A DNA stretch of 64,000 nucleotides from Synechococcus sp. BL107 (GCF_000153805.1 NZ_DS022298.1:628616-692615); one strand, 5' to 3'; numbered from the stretch's first letter, positions 28,035-37,662 are shown. The notes: generated by a model from the sequence alone, not told the origin. Numbers and translations are program-made.

Positions 28035-29888
28035 GTGAACAAGCGTTGGCGAAACATCGGGCTTGGTGCCCTATTGGTCTTGGCCATTGTCGTCATTGCA
28101 CCAGCCTTTTTTGGCGGCGGTGGCGGTGGTAATCAGCCCCAGGTCAACACCATTCGCTACAGCGAATTTGTTGAAGCTGTCAAAGATGACCAGATCAGTC
28201 GCGTGCTGATCGCACCCGATCAAGGCACGGCCCAAGTGGTTGAGAACGACGGTCGACGGGCGCAAGTGAACCTTGCACCCGATCGTGAGTTGCTTGGTTT
28301 GCTGACTGAACACAATGTCGACATTGCGGTCCAGCCTTCTCGTCAAACGCCCGGTTGGCAGCAGGCAGCTGGAAGCCTGGTCTTCCCTCTATTGCTGCTT
28401 GGTGGATTGTTCTTCCTGTTCCGCCGAGCCCAAGGTGGCGGTGGTGGTAACCCCGCCATGCAGTTCGGTAAGAGCAAGGCACGGGTCCAAATGGAACCCT
28501 CGACGCAAATCACCTTCACCGATGTTGCAGGCATCGAAGGCGCCAAACTTGAACTGACGGAGGTTGTCGACTTCCTCAAAAATCCTGATCGCTTCACGGC
28601 TGTCGGAGCCAAAATTCCAAAAGGTGTGCTGCTTGTCGGTCCTCCAGGCACCGGTAAGACCCTCCTGGCGAAAGCTGTTGCTGGTGAAGCAGGGGTTCCC
28701 TTCTTCTCTATCTCCGGCTCAGAATTTGTTGAGATGTTTGTTGGTGTTGGTGCAAGCCGCGTCCGCGACTTGTTCGAGCAGGCGAAGAAGAATGCACCCT
28801 GCATCGTTTTCATCGATGAGATCGATGCGGTTGGACGCCAGCGTGGTGCAGGCTTAGGTGGTGGTAACGACGAACGGGAACAAACCCTCAACCAGCTCTT
28901 GACTGAGATGGATGGTTTTGAGGGCAACACCGGCATCATCATTGTTGCTGCCACCAACCGGCCCGATGTGCTGGACGCCGCACTCATGCGCCCAGGTCGC
29001 TTCGACCGTCAAGTCACCGTTGATCGCCCTGATTATTCCGGGCGTCTTCAAATCTTGGGTGTTCATGCCCGAGGGAAAACTTTGGCGAAGGACGTCGACC
29101 TCGACAAGGTTGCGCGCCGGACTCCCGGATATACGGGTGCTGACCTTGCCAACCTCCTCAATGAGGCCGCAATCTTGGCGGCTCGCCGCGAGTTAACCGA
29201 AGTCAGCAACGACGAGATCAGTGATGCCATCGAGCGTGTCATGGCCGGTCCTGAGAAAAAAGACCGTGTCATGAGTGAACGCCGTGCACGCCTGGTGGCT
29301 TACCACGAGGCTGGCCATGCCTTGGTCGGCGCATTGATGCCTGATTACGACCCCGTTCAAAAGATTTCGATCATTCCTCGGGGTAACGCCGGCGGCCTCA
29401 CGTTCTTCACTCCAAGTGAAGAGCGGATGGAGTCGGGTTTGTACTCTCGCGCTTATCTCCAAAATCAAATGGCGGTGGCCCTGGGTGGTCGCGTTGCTGA
29501 AGAGATTGTCTACGGCGAAGACGAAGTCACTACAGGTGCTTCGAACGACCTTCAACAGGTGGCTTCCACTGCACGTCAGATGATCACCCGATTTGGCATG
29601 AGTGACGTTCTCGGACCAGTGGCCTTAGGGCGTGCCCAAGGAGGAATGTTCCTGGGGCGCGATATCGCCGCTGAGCGTGACTTCTCTGAGGAAACTGCGG
29701 CCACCATCGACCAGGAAGTCTCTGAGCTCGTTGATGTCGCCTACAAGCGTGCCACCAAGGTTTTGGTTGATAACCGCGCTGTTCTTGATGAGCTGGCGGG
29801 GATGTTGATCGAGCAGGAAACTGTTGATTCGGAGGAGCTACAGGAGCTCTTGATCAAGCGTGACGTACGGATTGCTGAATACGTCTGA
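28035..29888 (+). CDS. ftsH: ATP-dependent zinc metalloprotease FtsH
   Basis: A 617-residue thylakoid- or plasma-membrane AAA protease, starting at GTG. Two membrane segments (about 8-25 and 115-130) flank a short non-cytoplasmic domain. The AAA module has Walker A GPPGTGKT at 202-209, Walker B FIDEID with D261-E262 and the SRH block ending [10 protein letters not shown]. The zinc site HEAGH is at 424-428. Length fits cyanobacterial FtsH of the type that degrades damaged D1 in photosystem II repair, which suits a genome region with two psbA genes. Which of the several paralogues it is cannot be decided here. Confidence 0.96.
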   Translation: MNKRWRNIGLGALLVLAIVVIAPAFFGGGGGGNQPQVNTIRYSEFVEAVKDDQISRVLIAPDQGTAQVVENDGRRAQVNLAPDRELLGLLTEHNVDIAVQPSRQTPGWQQAAGSLVFPLLLLGGLFFLFRRAQGGGGGNPAMQFGKSKARVQMEPSTQITFTDVAGIEGAKLELTEVVDFLKNPDRFTAVGAKIPKGVLLVGPPGTGKTLLAKAVAGEAGVPFFSISGSEFVEMFVGVGASRVRDLFEQAKKNAPCIVFIDEIDAVGRQRGAGLGGGNDEREQTLNQLLTEMDGFEGNTGIIIVAATNRPDVLDAALMRPGRFDRQVTVDRPDYSGRLQILGVHARGKTLAKDVDLDKVARRTPGYTGADLANLLNEAAILAARRELTEVSNDEISDAIERVMAGPEKKDRVMSERRARLVAYHEAGHALVGALMPDYDPVQKISIIPRGNAGGLTFFTPSEERMESGLYSRAYLQNQMAVALGGRVAEEIVYGEDEVTTGASNDLQQVASTARQMITRFGMSDVLGPVALGRAQGGMFLGRDIAAERDFSEETAATIDQEVSELVDVAYKRATKVLVDNRAVLDELAGMLIEQETVDSEELQELLIKRDVRIAEYV

Positions 29889-30561
29889 TTCCAATCATTC
29901 CAAGTGGCTGGCGCGGCAGGAGGCAATCATTGCCTCACTGCGGTGCCAGCCTTTTTTATTGGTTGTGCGTCCACAGTTGGACGACCCCTTGAACTCCCAA
30001 AGGCTCCTTGATCAGCTGAAGGTTCTTCACGATGCAGGCCTTCGTCACGTTGAGGTGGCTTGGAGCTCCCACGTGGGTTGGAGACGTTTTGTGCGCGAGA
30101 TCCAAGGGTGTTGCCCCGGCTTTTATCTGGGAGCTGCTTCGGTTGTGGCGATGGAGGCTCTTCAAGACCTTCATGAGCTTGACCTTGCCTATGCGATGGC
30201 TCCCTGTTGGGATCCTTCCTTGGTTGGTGCGGCCCGGGATCGAGGACAGCTCCTTATTCCAGGAGTTTTGAGTCCCACTGAGGTGCAACAGACCACCGCA
30301 TTTGGTTGTCGTCTCGTCAAGTTGTTCCCGGCGGTAACGGTTGGTGTTACCTATTGGAAAAGGCTTGAGGCTCCCATGGGCCCGTTGCCCTTTGTGGTCG
30401 CTGCAGGTGGCCTAGCGACAAGTGATCTCTCAGGCTGGCTAGGAGCGGGCCACGACGCCGTTGCTCTTGGGCGTCGAGCCATCGGCGATCCAGCTGTCGG
30501 GGATCAAGCTGTTGATCCCGAGCTCCTCGGCTGGTTGAACTGGTCGCCGACTTCAGCTTGA
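29860..30561 (+). CDS. KDPG/KHG aldolase-family protein
   Basis: A 233-residue TIM-barrel class I aldolase of the Eda family, which splits 2-keto-3-deoxy-6-phosphogluconate or 4-hydroxy-2-oxoglutarate. The Schiff-base lysine lies in CRLVKLFPAVTVG, the family's standard KLFPA motif, and HVEVAW supplies the conserved Glu. The frame opens at GTG 29860, overlapping ftsH by 29 bases; later starts are possible because the first 15 residues are not conserved. An Eda-type enzyme would fit an Entner-Doudoroff shunt, but the reaction is inferred from the motif only. Confidence 0.85.
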   Translation: MTYGLLNTSDSNHSKWLARQEAIIASLRCQPFLLVVRPQLDDPLNSQRLLDQLKVLHDAGLRHVEVAWSSHVGWRRFVREIQGCCPGFYLGAASVVAMEALQDLHELDLAYAMAPCWDPSLVGAARDRGQLLIPGVLSPTEVQQTTAFGCRLVKLFPAVTVGVTYWKRLEAPMGPLPFVVAAGGLATSDLSGWLGAGHDAVALGRRAIGDPAVGDQAVDPELLGWLNWSPTSA

Positions 30562-30623
30562 AGGCGCCTGGGTGGTCGTAATGAGTCCGGAATGCTACAG
30601 ATGAGATAGTCGATGCATTTTTG

Positions 30624-31067
30624 ATGTCTCAGATCACGATCAAGCTCAGCGATAAAGCTGATGCTCTGATTGCTCAGCTTCAGAAGGAGATCTTCAACCG
30701 ACGCCGCAAAAAGGTCACTGCTGCAGGGGTTGTCGAAACTCTTGTGGAGAGTGGAGCCAAGTCGCAATCCGACAAGAGATTTGCAACATCCTGGACCAAC
30801 TTGATTAAAGACATCGAGAAGGCCGCCAAGCTGGCGTATGCCCACGGCAGCAAGCCCTCCACTCTCACCGATGAGGAATGGGCGTTAGTGCTGAGTCATC
30901 GCAGTCGTTCGACTGCTTCTCGTTCACGGAAGACGGTGAACAAGAAGCTCGCGACTAAAAAACCAGCACGTCGAACGCGGACGAGAAGCTCGTCTAAATC
31001 CGTTAAAAAAATGGCTGAATCCCCATCCGCAACACGCGATCAAGCTGTTGCATCGAAGGCTGGCTGA
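30624..31067 (+). CDS. small protein with a histone-like basic tail
   Basis: A 147-residue protein starting at ATG 30624. The N-terminal 80 residues look folded and mostly helical (MSQITIKLSDKADALIAQ, then VTAAGVVETLVESG), with a pattern that could be a short DNA-binding motif. The C-terminal 60 residues are very rich in Arg, Lys, Ser and Thr (SRSTASRSRKTVNKKLATKK is typical), like an H1-type tail. This suggests a nucleic-acid-binding protein, but no known family is recognised. It follows the aldolase by 62 bases and converges on aroC. Confidence 0.65.
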   Translation: MSQITIKLSDKADALIAQLQKEIFNRRRKKVTAAGVVETLVESGAKSQSDKRFATSWTNLIKDIEKAAKLAYAHGSKPSTLTDEEWALVLSHRSRSTASRSRKTVNKKLATKKPARRTRTRSSSKSVKKMAESPSATRDQAVASKAG

Positions 31068-31070
31068 CGC

Positions 31071-32165
31071 TCACCACAGGCTGCACTGGCCCTGTTGTCT
31101 GAGCAGATGATCTGCCAGCGTCAGGGCCACCATCGCTTCCACCATGGGTACGGCCCGAGGCAACACGCAGGGGTCATGACGTCCTTTGGCGGCCAGTGTT
31201 GTGGCGTTGCCATCCGAGTCGATGGTGTCCTGTTCTTTGCGAATGGTGGCGGTTGGCTTGAAGCCCACCCTGATCACGATCGGTTCCCCGTTGCTGATCC
31301 CGCCTTGGATGCCCCCGGAGTTGTTCGTGGCGGTATGGAGTCGGCCATCGTCTCCTGGGATAAAGGCGTCATTGTGTTCGCTGCCTTTCAAGAGGGTTCC
31401 ACCAAATCCTGAGCCAATCTCAAATCCTTTCGTGGCAGGGAGAGACATCACCGCCTTGGCGAGATCGGCTTCCAATTTGTCGAATACCGGCATCCCCAAC
31501 CCCATGGCAGGCTGCCTCACAACGCACTCGATCACTCCACCGCAGGAATCGCCTTCTCGACCAATTGCTTCAATGCGTTCGATCATTTGGCTGGCCACGG
31601 AGGCTTCTGGACAGCGCACAATGTTGGCTTCGATGTCTTGCATCGAAACTGTTGATGGGTCGATGCCATTGGCTTCGATTGAGTGAATCCGTTTCACCCA
31701 CGCCAGAATTTCTGTTCCTGCTGCTTTGCGTAAGAGTTGTTTGGCAATTGCGCCAGCCGCCACTCTGCCGATGGTTTCTCGGGCTGATGCTCGTCCGCCA
31801 CCGCTACGGGCTTGGATGCCGTATTTGGATTGATAAGTGGCATCTGCATGGGAGGGTCGGAACGCCACGGCCATGTCCGTGTAGTCCCCCGGGCGCTGAT
31901 CTTTATTGCGCACCAACATCGCAATGGGGGTGCCAAGGGTGGTTTTTCCGTCCAGCAAGCCACTCAGAATCTCTACCTGATCGGCTTCTTTTCTTGGTGT
32001 GGTGATGTGACTTTGTCCTGGCTTGCGACGGTTTAGTTCTGTTTGGATTTCATCTAAATCCAGTTCCAGCCTTGGAGGGCAGCCCTCCACAATCACGCCA
32101 ACGCCTCCGCCATGGGATTCACCGAAGGTGCTGATGCGGAATAGATCGCCGAAGCTGCTGCCCAT
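31071..32165 (-). CDS. aroC: chorismate synthase
   Basis: A 364-residue FMN-dependent lyase, the last step of the shikimate pathway to chorismate. Characteristic blocks are [17 protein letters not shown] near the N-terminus, the [14 protein letters not shown] segment, [19 protein letters not shown], and the C-terminal [18 protein letters not shown]. All three chorismate synthase signatures are present and length is normal. The start ATG at 32165 gives [12 protein letters not shown], the usual beginning. It converges with the basic-tailed gene three bases away. Confidence 0.97.
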   Translation of the reverse strand: MGSSFGDLFRISTFGESHGGGVGVIVEGCPPRLELDLDEIQTELNRRKPGQSHITTPRKEADQVEILSGLLDGKTTLGTPIAMLVRNKDQRPGDYTDMAVAFRPSHADATYQSKYGIQARSGGGRASARETIGRVAAGAIAKQLLRKAAGTEILAWVKRIHSIEANGIDPSTVSMQDIEANIVRCPEASVASQMIERIEAIGREGDSCGGVIECVVRQPAMGLGMPVFDKLEADLAKAVMSLPATKGFEIGSGFGGTLLKGSEHNDAFIPGDDGRLHTATNNSGGIQGGISNGEPIVIRVGFKPTATIRKEQDTIDSDGNATTLAAKGRHDPCVLPRAVPMVEAMVALTLADHLLRQQGQCSLW

Positions 32166-32229
32166 GGCTGATAGTCGATCAATGAGAGGCTACGAAGCCG
32201 TGGACTGCTCCGCTCACCTTGTGACGGCT

Positions 32230-32688
32230 TCAGATCAGTTCTGGATGGGGCAACACCGGGCGTTTCGATTCCAATTGTTGCCGCAACATTTCAAAGTCGG
32301 CGAAGTCGAAACCTGGGCCGACACAGCAGCTCACTAAGGCATAGCAGCCGTCACATTGAGCTGCTTGCCACCATCCCCCAGGCACCACATGCACTGGATT
32401 GCCCCTGTTCAGGATGAGCTTCTGAAGTGCTGAACCATCTGGTTTGCATTGGAACAGGTTGAGATCAGCACCATCGATATAGATCCATGCTTCATCAGCG
32501 CCACAAACCCGATGCCAGCAACTGATTTCGTCTTTTGGTAAGAGAAATAAAATGGCGGTTAAACCAGGTCGTTTCGCCGCATCAGGTCGCTGGACAGTCG
32601 TTGTACTGCGGTGCAGCTCTCGATACCAACCTCCCTCTGGATGGCGTTTGAGTTGGTGCTGTTGGATCAGTTCTTCGAGGTTGGTCAT
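32230..32688 (-). CDS. cupin-fold DUF985 protein
   Basis: A 152-residue protein of the DUF985 (Cupin_5) group. The recognisable elements are HPEGGWYRELHRS, ILFLLPKDEISCWHRV, DEAWIYIDGADL and VVPGGWWQAAQC, which make a small double-stranded beta-helix with a histidine-lined pocket. The start ATG at 32688 overlaps the stop of the hydroxylase-like gene by four bases, so the two are co-translated; a longer frame to 32775 would run inside that gene. Substrate and reaction are unknown for most of this family. Confidence 0.85.
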   Translation of the reverse strand: MTNLEELIQQHQLKRHPEGGWYRELHRSTTTVQRPDAAKRPGLTAILFLLPKDEISCWHRVCGADEAWIYIDGADLNLFQCKPDGSALQKLILNRGNPVHVVPGGWWQAAQCDGCYALVSCCVGPGFDFADFEMLRQQLESKRPVLPHPELI

Positions 32689-33485
32689 CGCAACAGGGCA
32701 CGCTCGCGCATGTTTTGGAGGTGTTGCCAAATTTGAGCGACCCAGAGGAAGATCCAGCTCATTCCGATCAACCAAAACGGCTGGTCGTGCCGGAAGACAT
32801 CAAATAACAGAACCACCCGCGGTTGCTCTGAACGATTCACGGCGGAGTGGAGAAAGGTGTCATCCCAAAGGAATGCCTCGCCTTCTCGGAGGTAATACGT
32901 GACTCCATCGATCATCAGCTCACAGGATGTGGTGCTGTTCTCCAGTGTTTCCACGTACAGGGGAAGGTGAAAACGCCAAACACCCTTGAATGGACCTTTG
33001 TGCGGTCGCAATATTTTTCCAGGCGGGAACAGGCTCACCGCCGCAGACACCACATCGGGGTGGCGTTTTAAAAATGATTTGAGTGTCGGGATGAGGTCTT
33101 GATTGGCTGGGTAGTTGTAGCCGTAACCCCGCAGTGGCAGCATCCCCCAAGCTTTGCGATCAAATTCGTACAGAGTTCGTTGCTGCTCCATGATTTCGTG
33201 GTTGGCCGGCAGCCGACCGGAGAGCGCGATCTCCAACGTTTCTCGACGAATGGCGTCGTAGTTCTGGAGAAGTTCGCCATGGGCAGGAAATCCCAGATCC
33301 GAATCCACCACAGCAGGGTTTTGGAGGGATTGTTCGTAGCACCAACGGGCGATTTCTCGCCAAAAGCGATAGTGCCAAGGCCCCCAGCGAATGACACGTT
33401 CGATGGGCGACCGCTTTCGCTTTCGTCGCTGCTTGGGGGTTGTCGCGTCATTTGGCGAGGTGAGCATCGAGCGAGCGTCTGTCAT
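32685..33485 (-). CDS. aspartyl/asparaginyl beta-hydroxylase-like protein
   Basis: A Fe(II)/2-oxoglutarate dioxygenase-type protein of about 266 residues. The first iron histidine lies in LRPHKGPFKGVWRFHLPL and the second in DDTFLHSAVNRSEQPRVVL, where the Arg that binds 2-oxoglutarate follows the second His. The N-terminus is basic (KQRRKRKR) and the C-terminus has a hydrophobic stretch (FWLIGMSWIFLWVAQI) that may anchor it in the membrane, as in LpxO-type lipid A hydroxylases. I use ATG 33485; ATG 33467 is possible. The protein or lipid substrate is not known. Confidence 0.78.
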   Translation of the reverse strand: MTDARSMLTSPNDATTPKQRRKRKRSPIERVIRWGPWHYRFWREIARWCYEQSLQNPAVVDSDLGFPAHGELLQNYDAIRRETLEIALSGRLPANHEIMEQQRTLYEFDRKAWGMLPLRGYGYNYPANQDLIPTLKSFLKRHPDVVSAAVSLFPPGKILRPHKGPFKGVWRFHLPLYVETLENSTTSCELMIDGVTYYLREGEAFLWDDTFLHSAVNRSEQPRVVLLFDVFRHDQPFWLIGMSWIFLWVAQIWQHLQNMRERALLR

Positions 33486-33515
33486 CTCTGGAGCTTTGCA
33501 GAGAGTAAGCGTCAA

Positions 33516-33546
33516 CAAAAAGCCCCCGCTGTGAGGCGGGGGCTTT
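33516..33546 (-). terminator. intrinsic terminator of psbA copy 1
   Basis: A 9-bp stem (AGCCCCCGC at 33521-33529 with GCGGGGGCT at 33536-33544) with a six-base loop is followed on the minus strand by a T-rich run (TTTTTGTTG). It lies about 60 bases beyond the psbA stop and belongs to the repeated unit. Confidence 0.93.
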
Positions 33547-33604
33547 GCGATTCAGTTGATCTGAATCGTTTTGTCTGTTCCAGAAGGAACAGGTTGATTC
33601 CAGA

Positions 33605-34684
33605 TCAACCGATTGCAGGTGCTTGGAGTGCCACAGGAGTGGACTCAGCAGCTGCCAGGTCGAGGGGGAAGTTGTGAGCGTTGCGCTCGTGCATGACTTC
33701 CATGCCGAGGCCTGCACGGTTCAACACGTCGGCCCAGGTGTTCAGGACGCGGCCCTGACCATCAAGGATGGACTGGTTGAAGTTGAAGCCGTTGAGGTTG
33801 AAGGCCATGGTTGACACGCCAAGGGCGGTGAACCAGATGCCGACAACAGGCCAGGCAGCCAGGAAGAAGTGGAGGCTACGGCTGTTGTTGAAGGAGGCGT
33901 ATTGGAAGATCAGGCGACCGAAGTAGCCGTGAGCAGCCACGATGTTGTACGTCTCTTCTTCTTGGCCGAATTTGTAGCCGTAGTTCTGGGACTCGCTTTC
34001 GGTGGTTTCACGCACCAAGGAGGAGGTCACCAGTGAGCCGTGCATGGCGGAGAACAAGCTGCCGCCGAAGACGCCTGCAACACCCAGCATGTGGAAGGGG
34101 TGCATCAGGATGTTGTGCTCAGCCTGGAACACCAACATGTAGTTGAAGGTTCCAGAGATGCCCAGGGGCATTGCATCAGAGAACGAACCCTGACCGAAGG
34201 GGTAGACGAGGAAGACTGCAGATGCAGCAGCGACAGGTGCGCTGTAGGCAACACAGATCCAAGGGCGCATGCCCAAGCGGTAAGAGAGTTCCCACTCACG
34301 ACCCATGTAGGCGTAGATGCCGATGAGGAAGTGGAAAACGACGAGCTGGAAAGGACCGCCGTTGTACAGCCACTCGTCGAGTGAAGCTGCTTCCCAGATG
34401 GGATAGAAGTGCAGGCCGATGGCGTTGCTGGAAGGAACAACAGCACCAGAGATGATGTTGTTGCCGTACATCAAGGAGCCAGCGACAGGCTCGCGGATGC
34501 CATCGATGTCAACCGGAGGAGCGGCGACGAAAGCGATGACGAAGCAGATGGTGGCAGCCAACAGAGTTGGGATCATCAGCACACCGAACCAACCGACATA
34601 CAGACGGTTGTTGGTGGAGGTGACCCACTCGCAGAAGGACTGCCAGCTAGAAGCGCCGGAGCGCTGCTGGATGGTGGTGGTCAT
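33605..34684 (-). CDS. psbA: photosystem II D1 protein, copy 1 (D1:2 type)
   Basis: A 359-residue D1 reaction-centre protein with five membrane helices. Key residues are all present: Y161, D170, E189, H190, H198, H215, H252, S264, H272, H332, E333, H337, D342 and A344, after which the C-terminal extension is cut off by CtpA. Residue 130 is Glu, the form linked with high-light D1:2 in Synechococcus. The start ATG at 34684 is the normal one; an in-frame extension to 34816 is just leader sequence. The protein is identical to copy 2. Its promoter region is unrelated to that of copy 2, so expression probably differs. Confidence 0.98.
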
Positions 34685-34731
34685 GAGAACGGAAAACAGC
34701 CTGTGGGTCGAAACCCGGCGGCGAATAAGAA

Positions 34732-34749
34732 AGGTCGGAGAACCGACTT
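34732..34749 (-). promoter_or_regulatory. hairpin at predicted 5' end of psbA copy 1 mRNA
   Basis: On the minus strand AAGTCGG and CCGACCTT arms enclose a TTCT loop, giving a stem of about seven pairs (one GU). It begins five bases after the TACATT hexamer, so it would sit at the very start of the transcript. A second small stem, GGG-TTTCGA-CCC, follows closer to the gene (34705-34716). Confidence 0.6.
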
Positions 34750-34753
34750 GCGA

Positions 34754-34759
34754 AATGTA
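34754..34759 (-). promoter_or_regulatory. candidate -10 element of psbA copy 1
   Basis: TACATT on the minus strand, ending 70 bases before the ATG. Seventeen bases further upstream is GTGACG, a weak -35 match. The same TACATT occurs 67 bases before the ATG of copy 2, although the rest of the leader differs. Confidence 0.5.
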
Positions 34760-34828
34760 ACGGAAGTTTGCGAAGCCGTCACCGATTGGCCGCTGAGCCT
34801 TTCTGATCGCTCCCATCAGCTCCGCTGA

Positions 34829-36355
34829 TCACCGCCCCGTTCCTCGCAGCTCTTCCGCTTGGCTGGCGCTGATTCGTTTCGCTCCTTCCAGTACTTCGCT
34901 AATGGTTTCCAGGCTCAGCACGGCTTGGATGTTGAGCCCCTTGTCATTGAGTCGTTCTTTAGCTCGGGTGTCTTGCAGGCCGCCATGGTCCAGGAAAACC
35001 ACAACGTCGTTCACTTTCAGGCCAGATGATTCGAGCTTTGCGATGCCTTCCAGCACGCTTCCGCCGGTGATCAAGATGTCGTCGACCACCGCCACGGTTT
35101 CGCCCTCATTGAATTCGCCCTCCACTAGTCGCCGTGTGCCATGGGCCTTTACTTCTTTGCGTGGATAGATCAGTGGCTTATGGAGTTGAAGCGATAGGCC
35201 AGTGGCGGTGGGCAATGAGCCATAAGGAATCCCAGCAATACGATCAAACTTGAGAGTTCGTAAAACTTGGGCATAACAATCCAGAACGCGATGGAATAAA
35301 GCCGGATCTGAAATAATTTGGCGTAAATCCACGTAATAATTGAATATTGCTCCGCTGGCTTGTTCAAATTCACCAAATAAGAGGCATTTGATATCGAATA
35401 AATCGATGACGAGCTCTCTTAAATCTTTTTCGATTGCTATTTGTTCGATTTTGGTTTGTTCAGTTGCGTTGGCTTGATTGTTGTGGGGCCAGATTCGACA
35501 TTGTTCCGTCGGCTGTTGGCTCAAAATCTCGAGCTGAGTGTTGAGGTGCTCTTCCCTAATTGCATTGATACGAGTTTTGAGAGCAGCGGTCTGACCATTG
35601 ATGTCACTCTCATTGAGCAAGCTTTGGGGGAGTGGGAGAAGTAGCCCATCCCCAGCTTGGTTGAGGCCACTCTCGAGAAGCCGTTGCAGATTGCCTTCTT
35701 CTCCCCAGAGGGAGCGCAGCATCACAAATCGTTCTGGGGCGGCCTGGCGGACGCGTTTCAGAATGTCTGGATCGCTGGTGCCAACTTCTAATAGGAGTTG
35801 ATCCACTGTTCCCCAGCGCTGGCTTTCGCGAACCACTTGTAAGTAAAACGGTTCGTTTTCATTGGGATAGTGCTGCAGAACTTTCGCTGCGGGATTGGAG
35901 CTATGGCAGTTGATCACGACTCCTTTGCCTGGATACAGCAAAAAAGGAGCAGCGATGTCTTGTCCTGCAATCGGATTGAGGGTGACGGCGTCAGCTTGCA
36001 GCGTTTGAAAGAGGTAAGAGGCAATAGCGCTTGAGCTATTCAGATCGCCATGTTTGATATCAATAATCAGAGGAAGGTCATGCGGAAGTAGTTCACGCAC
36101 TTCCACCATCAGCTCCACTCCAGCTGCCCCCATGGCTTGATAAAAACCAAGGCTTGGTTTGTAGGCGCAGACGTGATCTGCGGTGGATTCGATGACCGAT
36201 TTGCACCAGGACCGAGCCTGACTCAAGAGTGAGCTTCCGCCTAAGCCCCGAGACGTTGCCCAGCTCCGCAGCATTTCAGGGTTGGGGTCAAGACCAGTTA
36301 CCAGAAGAGATGATCTGCTGGTCATGGCCTCGGTGAGTGCCGTGAAAAAACCCAT
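34829..36355 (-). CDS. pyrFE: single-chain orotidine-5'-phosphate decarboxylase/orotate phosphoribosyltransferase (PyrF-PyrE)
   Basis: A 508-residue fusion doing the last two steps of UMP synthesis. The N-terminal half is OMP decarboxylase: VTGLDPNPE, the catalytic D-x-K-xx-D array in IIDIKHGDLNSSS, and later VEVG and the GDGLLLP phosphate end. The C-terminal half is orotate phosphoribosyltransferase with the PRPP motif VAVVDDILITGGS and YPRKEVKAHG. The order decarboxylase-then-transferase is the reverse of animal UMP synthase and matches fusions known in cyanobacteria and trypanosomatids. The linker region (about 35200-35650) is AT-rich compared with both ends. I start at ATG 36355; ATG 36364 adds three residues. 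It lies between the two psbA copies. Confidence 0.93.
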   Translation of the reverse strand: MGFFTALTEAMTSRSSLLVTGLDPNPEMLRSWATSRGLGGSSLLSQARSWCKSVIESTADHVCAYKPSLGFYQAMGAAGVELMVEVRELLPHDLPLIIDIKHGDLNSSSAIASYLFQTLQADAVTLNPIAGQDIAAPFLLYPGKGVVINCHSSNPAAKVLQHYPNENEPFYLQVVRESQRWGTVDQLLLEVGTSDPDILKRVRQAAPERFVMLRSLWGEEGNLQRLLESGLNQAGDGLLLPLPQSLLNESDINGQTAALKTRINAIREEHLNTQLEILSQQPTEQCRIWPHNNQANATEQTKIEQIAIEKDLRELVIDLFDIKCLLFGEFEQASGAIFNYYVDLRQIISDPALFHRVLDCYAQVLRTLKFDRIAGIPYGSLPTATGLSLQLHKPLIYPRKEVKAHGTRRLVEGEFNEGETVAVVDDILITGGSVLEGIAKLESSGLKVNDVVVFLDHGGLQDTRAKERLNDKGLNIQAVLSLETISEVLEGAKRISASQAEELRGTGR

Positions 36356-36493
36356 GGCTCTCATGGATGATTGAGACCAGATTGCGATGTTATTTGGCTG
36401 AATATCGCTCTACATCCATCAATTGAATCAATTGCCATTGATGTTGTTGGTCGTTTGGTAGGAGGCTGTCGATTGAGATCAAGTAAGCGTCAA

Positions 36494-36524
36494 CAAAAAG
36501 CCCCCGCTGTGAGGCGGGGGCTTT
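36494..36524 (-). terminator. intrinsic terminator of psbA copy 2
   Basis: Same 9-bp GC-rich stem and T-rich tail as behind copy 1, part of the repeated unit. Since it lies upstream of pyrFE on the same strand it should keep psbA copy 2 transcription out of pyrFE. Confidence 0.93.
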
Positions 36525-36582
36525 GCGATTCAGTTGATCTGAATCGTTTTGTCTGTTCCAGAAGGAACAGGTTGATTCCAGA

Positions 36583-37662
36583 TCAACCGATTGCAGGTGC
36601 TTGGAGTGCCACAGGAGTGGACTCAGCAGCTGCCAGGTCGAGGGGGAAGTTGTGAGCGTTGCGCTCGTGCATGACTTCCATGCCGAGGCCTGCACGGTTC
36701 AACACGTCGGCCCAGGTGTTCAGGACGCGGCCCTGACCATCAAGGATGGACTGGTTGAAGTTGAAGCCGTTGAGGTTGAAGGCCATGGTTGACACGCCAA
36801 GGGCGGTGAACCAGATGCCGACAACAGGCCAGGCAGCCAGGAAGAAGTGGAGGCTACGGCTGTTGTTGAAGGAGGCGTATTGGAAGATCAGGCGACCGAA
36901 GTAGCCGTGAGCAGCCACGATGTTGTACGTCTCTTCTTCTTGGCCGAATTTGTAGCCGTAGTTCTGGGACTCGCTTTCGGTGGTTTCACGCACCAAGGAG
37001 GAGGTCACCAGTGAGCCGTGCATGGCGGAGAACAAGCTGCCGCCGAAGACGCCTGCAACACCCAGCATGTGGAAGGGGTGCATCAGGATGTTGTGCTCAG
37101 CCTGGAACACCAACATGTAGTTGAAGGTTCCAGAGATGCCCAGGGGCATTGCATCAGAGAACGAACCCTGACCGAAGGGGTAGACGAGGAAGACTGCAGA
37201 TGCAGCAGCGACAGGTGCGCTGTAGGCAACACAGATCCAAGGGCGCATGCCCAAGCGGTAAGAGAGTTCCCACTCACGACCCATGTAGGCGTAGATGCCG
37301 ATGAGGAAGTGGAAAACGACGAGCTGGAAAGGACCGCCGTTGTACAGCCACTCGTCGAGTGAAGCTGCTTCCCAGATGGGATAGAAGTGCAGGCCGATGG
37401 CGTTGCTGGAAGGAACAACAGCACCAGAGATGATGTTGTTGCCGTACATCAAGGAGCCAGCGACAGGCTCGCGGATGCCATCGATGTCAACCGGAGGAGC
37501 GGCGACGAAAGCGATGACGAAGCAGATGGTGGCAGCCAACAGAGTTGGGATCATCAGCACACCGAACCAACCGACATACAGACGGTTGTTGGTGGAGGTG
37601 ACCCACTCGCAGAAGGACTGCCAGCTAGAAGCGCCGGAGCGCTGCTGGATGGTGGTGGTCAT
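36583..37662 (-). CDS. psbA: photosystem II D1 protein, copy 2 (D1:2 type)
   Basis: A second 359-residue D1 protein with the same sequence as copy 1, including Glu130 and every cofactor ligand listed there. Coding sequence and 3' region are also identical at the nucleotide level as far as I can read. Only the upstream region is its own: a TACATT hexamer 67 bases before the ATG and a different hairpin-bearing leader. Having two genes for the same D1:2 protein would raise synthesis capacity when D1 turnover is fast. It is divergent from the B12-radical SAM gene (182 bases between starts). Confidence 0.98.

Larger units (their letters stand above)
33504..34695 (-). repeat. direct repeat copy 1 (psbA unit, 1192 bp)
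   Basis: The stretch is identical by reading to 36482-37673, in the same orientation, with a constant offset of 2978 bases. It covers the terminator, the 3' untranslated part, the whole psbA coding region and 11 bases upstream of the ATG; identity stops abruptly at both ends. Identity outside the coding frame, in wobble positions and in the terminator points to recent gene conversion or duplication. Confidence 0.93.

Noticed and set aside
34040-34446. Open frames of 113-114 codons overlapping psbA, repeated at 37018-37424
   Set aside because: They are other-frame shadows of a highly biased coding sequence and are repeated only because the gene is.
33605-34816. An N-terminal extension of 44 codons on psbA copy 1
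   Set aside because: It reads through the leader, including the candidate -10 element, and copy 2 lacks it. The conserved D1 start is the ATG at 34684.
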